Source of the DNA: Flavivirga rizhaonensis
GTDB lineage: Bacteria; Bacteroidota; Bacteroidia; Flavobacteriales; Flavobacteriaceae
Reading direction: 5' to 3'
DNA: 64,000 nucleotides
Assembly (NCBI RefSeq): GCF_004791695.1
Contig: NZ_SRSO01000011.1
Span: 1-64,000, forward strand
Position numbers and translations under genes: made by a program. Under the pieces are notes generated by a model, which was not told the origin of the DNA, did no database searches, and saw only the letters and a list, made by a program, of their open reading frames with translations. Numbering within the stretch: the first letter of the stretch is position 1; every line of letters begins with the position of its first letter. Positions 63,262-64,000 of this stretch are shown here, in pieces.

Positions 63262-64000
63262 ATGAATAAGATCACGTTGTTATTGACTTTTAACATTTTG
63301 GTACTTTTGAGTTGTAAGTCCAAAGAGACCTTTAAACCAAGGAATATTTCTAAAGTTGAAGTAGAAACTTTGGTGAAAGATTCTTTGTTAAATGTTAGGG
63401 CTTTGGAAGTTGTGAAAGGAAACGTTTTATTCGGGACTTCTAAAGGAGAAATATATGTTTATACGCCGTCTGAAAATTCAATAAATTTAATAACTTTTGA
63501 ATGGATGGAAATGGATTCGATTAATCCTCCAAATTATAGAGCTATAGCATATGTAGAAAATAAAGTTTTTGGATTAGCCATTGAATCTCCAGCATTGTTA
63601 TATATGAATGGAAAATTAGTTTATAAAGAAAATCACCCTAAAGTCTTTTACGATTCCATGGATTTTTGGAATGACCAAGAAGGTATCGCTATTGGAGATC
63701 CAACAGATGCTTGTATGAGTATAATTATTACTAGGGATGGCGGGGAAACATGGAATAAGTTACCTTGTGGCTCTTTACCAAAAGCTAAAGAAGGCGAAGC
63801 TGCTTTTGCTGCCAGTGATACCAATATTACTATTGTGGATGATCATACCTGGGTGGCGACCGGAGGAAAAGCAAGTAGAGTTTTATATTCTCCTAATAAA
63901 GGAAAAACCTGGGAGGTATTTGATACACCTATTATACAGGGAAAAGAAACTACGGGGATGTATTCTATAGATTTTTACGATGAACTTAACGGGTTTGCTA
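63262..64000 (+). CDS. Ycf48/BNR-repeat-like lipoprotein, partial
   Basis: The frame runs off the right edge after about 246 residues. It opens with a lipoprotein signal (MNKITLLLTFNILVLLSC), then a beta-propeller with Asp-box-like repeats (ITRDGGETWNKL, SPNKGKTWEV) and an overall likeness to the Ycf48/photosystem-assembly or oxidoreductase-type BNR group of Bacteroidetes. The function is unknown. The start ATG 63262 is 25 bases after a palindrome. Confidence 0.75.
   Translation, partial: MNKITLLLTFNILVLLSCKSKETFKPRNISKVEVETLVKDSLLNVRALEVVKGNVLFGTSKGEIYVYTPSENSINLITFEWMEMDSINPPNYRAIAYVENKVFGLAIESPALLYMNGKLVYKENHPKVFYDSMDFWNDQEGIAIGDPTDACMSIIITRDGGETWNKLPCGSLPKAKEGEAAFAASDTNITIVDDHTWVATGGKASRVLYSPNKGKTWEVFDTPIIQGKETTGMYSIDFYDELNGFA

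Overview
The window is AT-rich chromosomal DNA from a member of the Bacteroidetes, most likely a (probably marine) Flavobacteriaceae. The grounds are a fused CcoNO cbb3 oxidase cluster, a type IX secretion sorting domain on a GH8 enzyme, many Bacteroidetes-type lipoproteins (MKK...SC starts), almost no Shine-Dalgarno sequences, promoter elements of the TAnnTTTG type, and DUF6265, DUF6934, YHYH and DUF3788 families. No rRNA, tRNA or CRISPR array was seen. The genus cannot be fixed from the sequence alone.

Layout. 1-1600: a truncated GMC oxidoreductase next to palindromic repeats, plus a gene remnant. 1614-12789: a complete microaerobic respiration locus on the minus strand (ccoI, ccoS, ccoNO, ccoQ, ccoP, ccoG, ccoH and a TauE/SafE-like exporter) with two foreign-looking genes inside it (DUF3788 and a GNAT-YoaP protein), divergent from a Crp/Fnr-type regulator. 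12790-18343: repeats, an S9 peptidase and a frameshifted Asp-box (BNR/VPS10-like) protein. 18451-24586: VWA protein, a repeat-flanked DUF559 gene, a MoxR-like ATPase, a secreted GH8 enzyme, and then the decayed remains of a tandem duplication of moxR 3' end - GH8 - ydeI 3' end, with miniature transposable elements at the junction. 24589-29074: YdeI, M1 and M28 peptidases, DUF6265. 29234-37940: fatty-acid beta-oxidation genes (acyl-CoA dehydrogenase, thiolase, FadB-like, MarR regulator, acyl-CoA ligase) with two four-helix-bundle genes between them. 38383-45730: pyruvate formate-lyase, its activase, an OFA-family transporter and pyruvate phosphate dikinase. 45992-54153: DinB, PurL, a DUF6934/small-protein pair, fructosamine kinase, a RibD/DHFR-like protein and an RsmB-type methyltransferase. 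54294-59862: ECF sigma factor, membrane protein, Spy/CpxP-like, EF-hand, CotH kinase, YHYH, MORN-repeat and SCO proteins, a surface or metal-handling cluster. 59905-64000: a very large membrane patatin-like protein, divergent from a lipoprotein of the Ycf48/BNR type that runs off the window.

How it fits together. A 14-bp palindrome, consensus TGA(C/T)A(A/T)TTGTCA, occurs upstream of ccoS, between ccoI and the Crp/Fnr gene, upstream of pflB and upstream of ppdK. In the ccoS, ccoI, pflB and ppdK promoters its centre lies exactly 36.5 bases from the last base of a TAnnTTTG-like -7 element (about -40 to -41 from the expected start), the classic class II activator geometry. The window therefore seems to hold a regulator together with its low-oxygen regulon: high-affinity oxidase assembly, pyruvate formate-lyase fermentation and PPi-linked pyruvate/PEP interconversion. 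A MarR-type operator overlaps the promoter of the marR gene upstream of the beta-oxidation genes. Intergenic spaces are rich in short palindromes and in at least three families of miniature inverted-repeat elements, which often sit directly at gene 3' ends.
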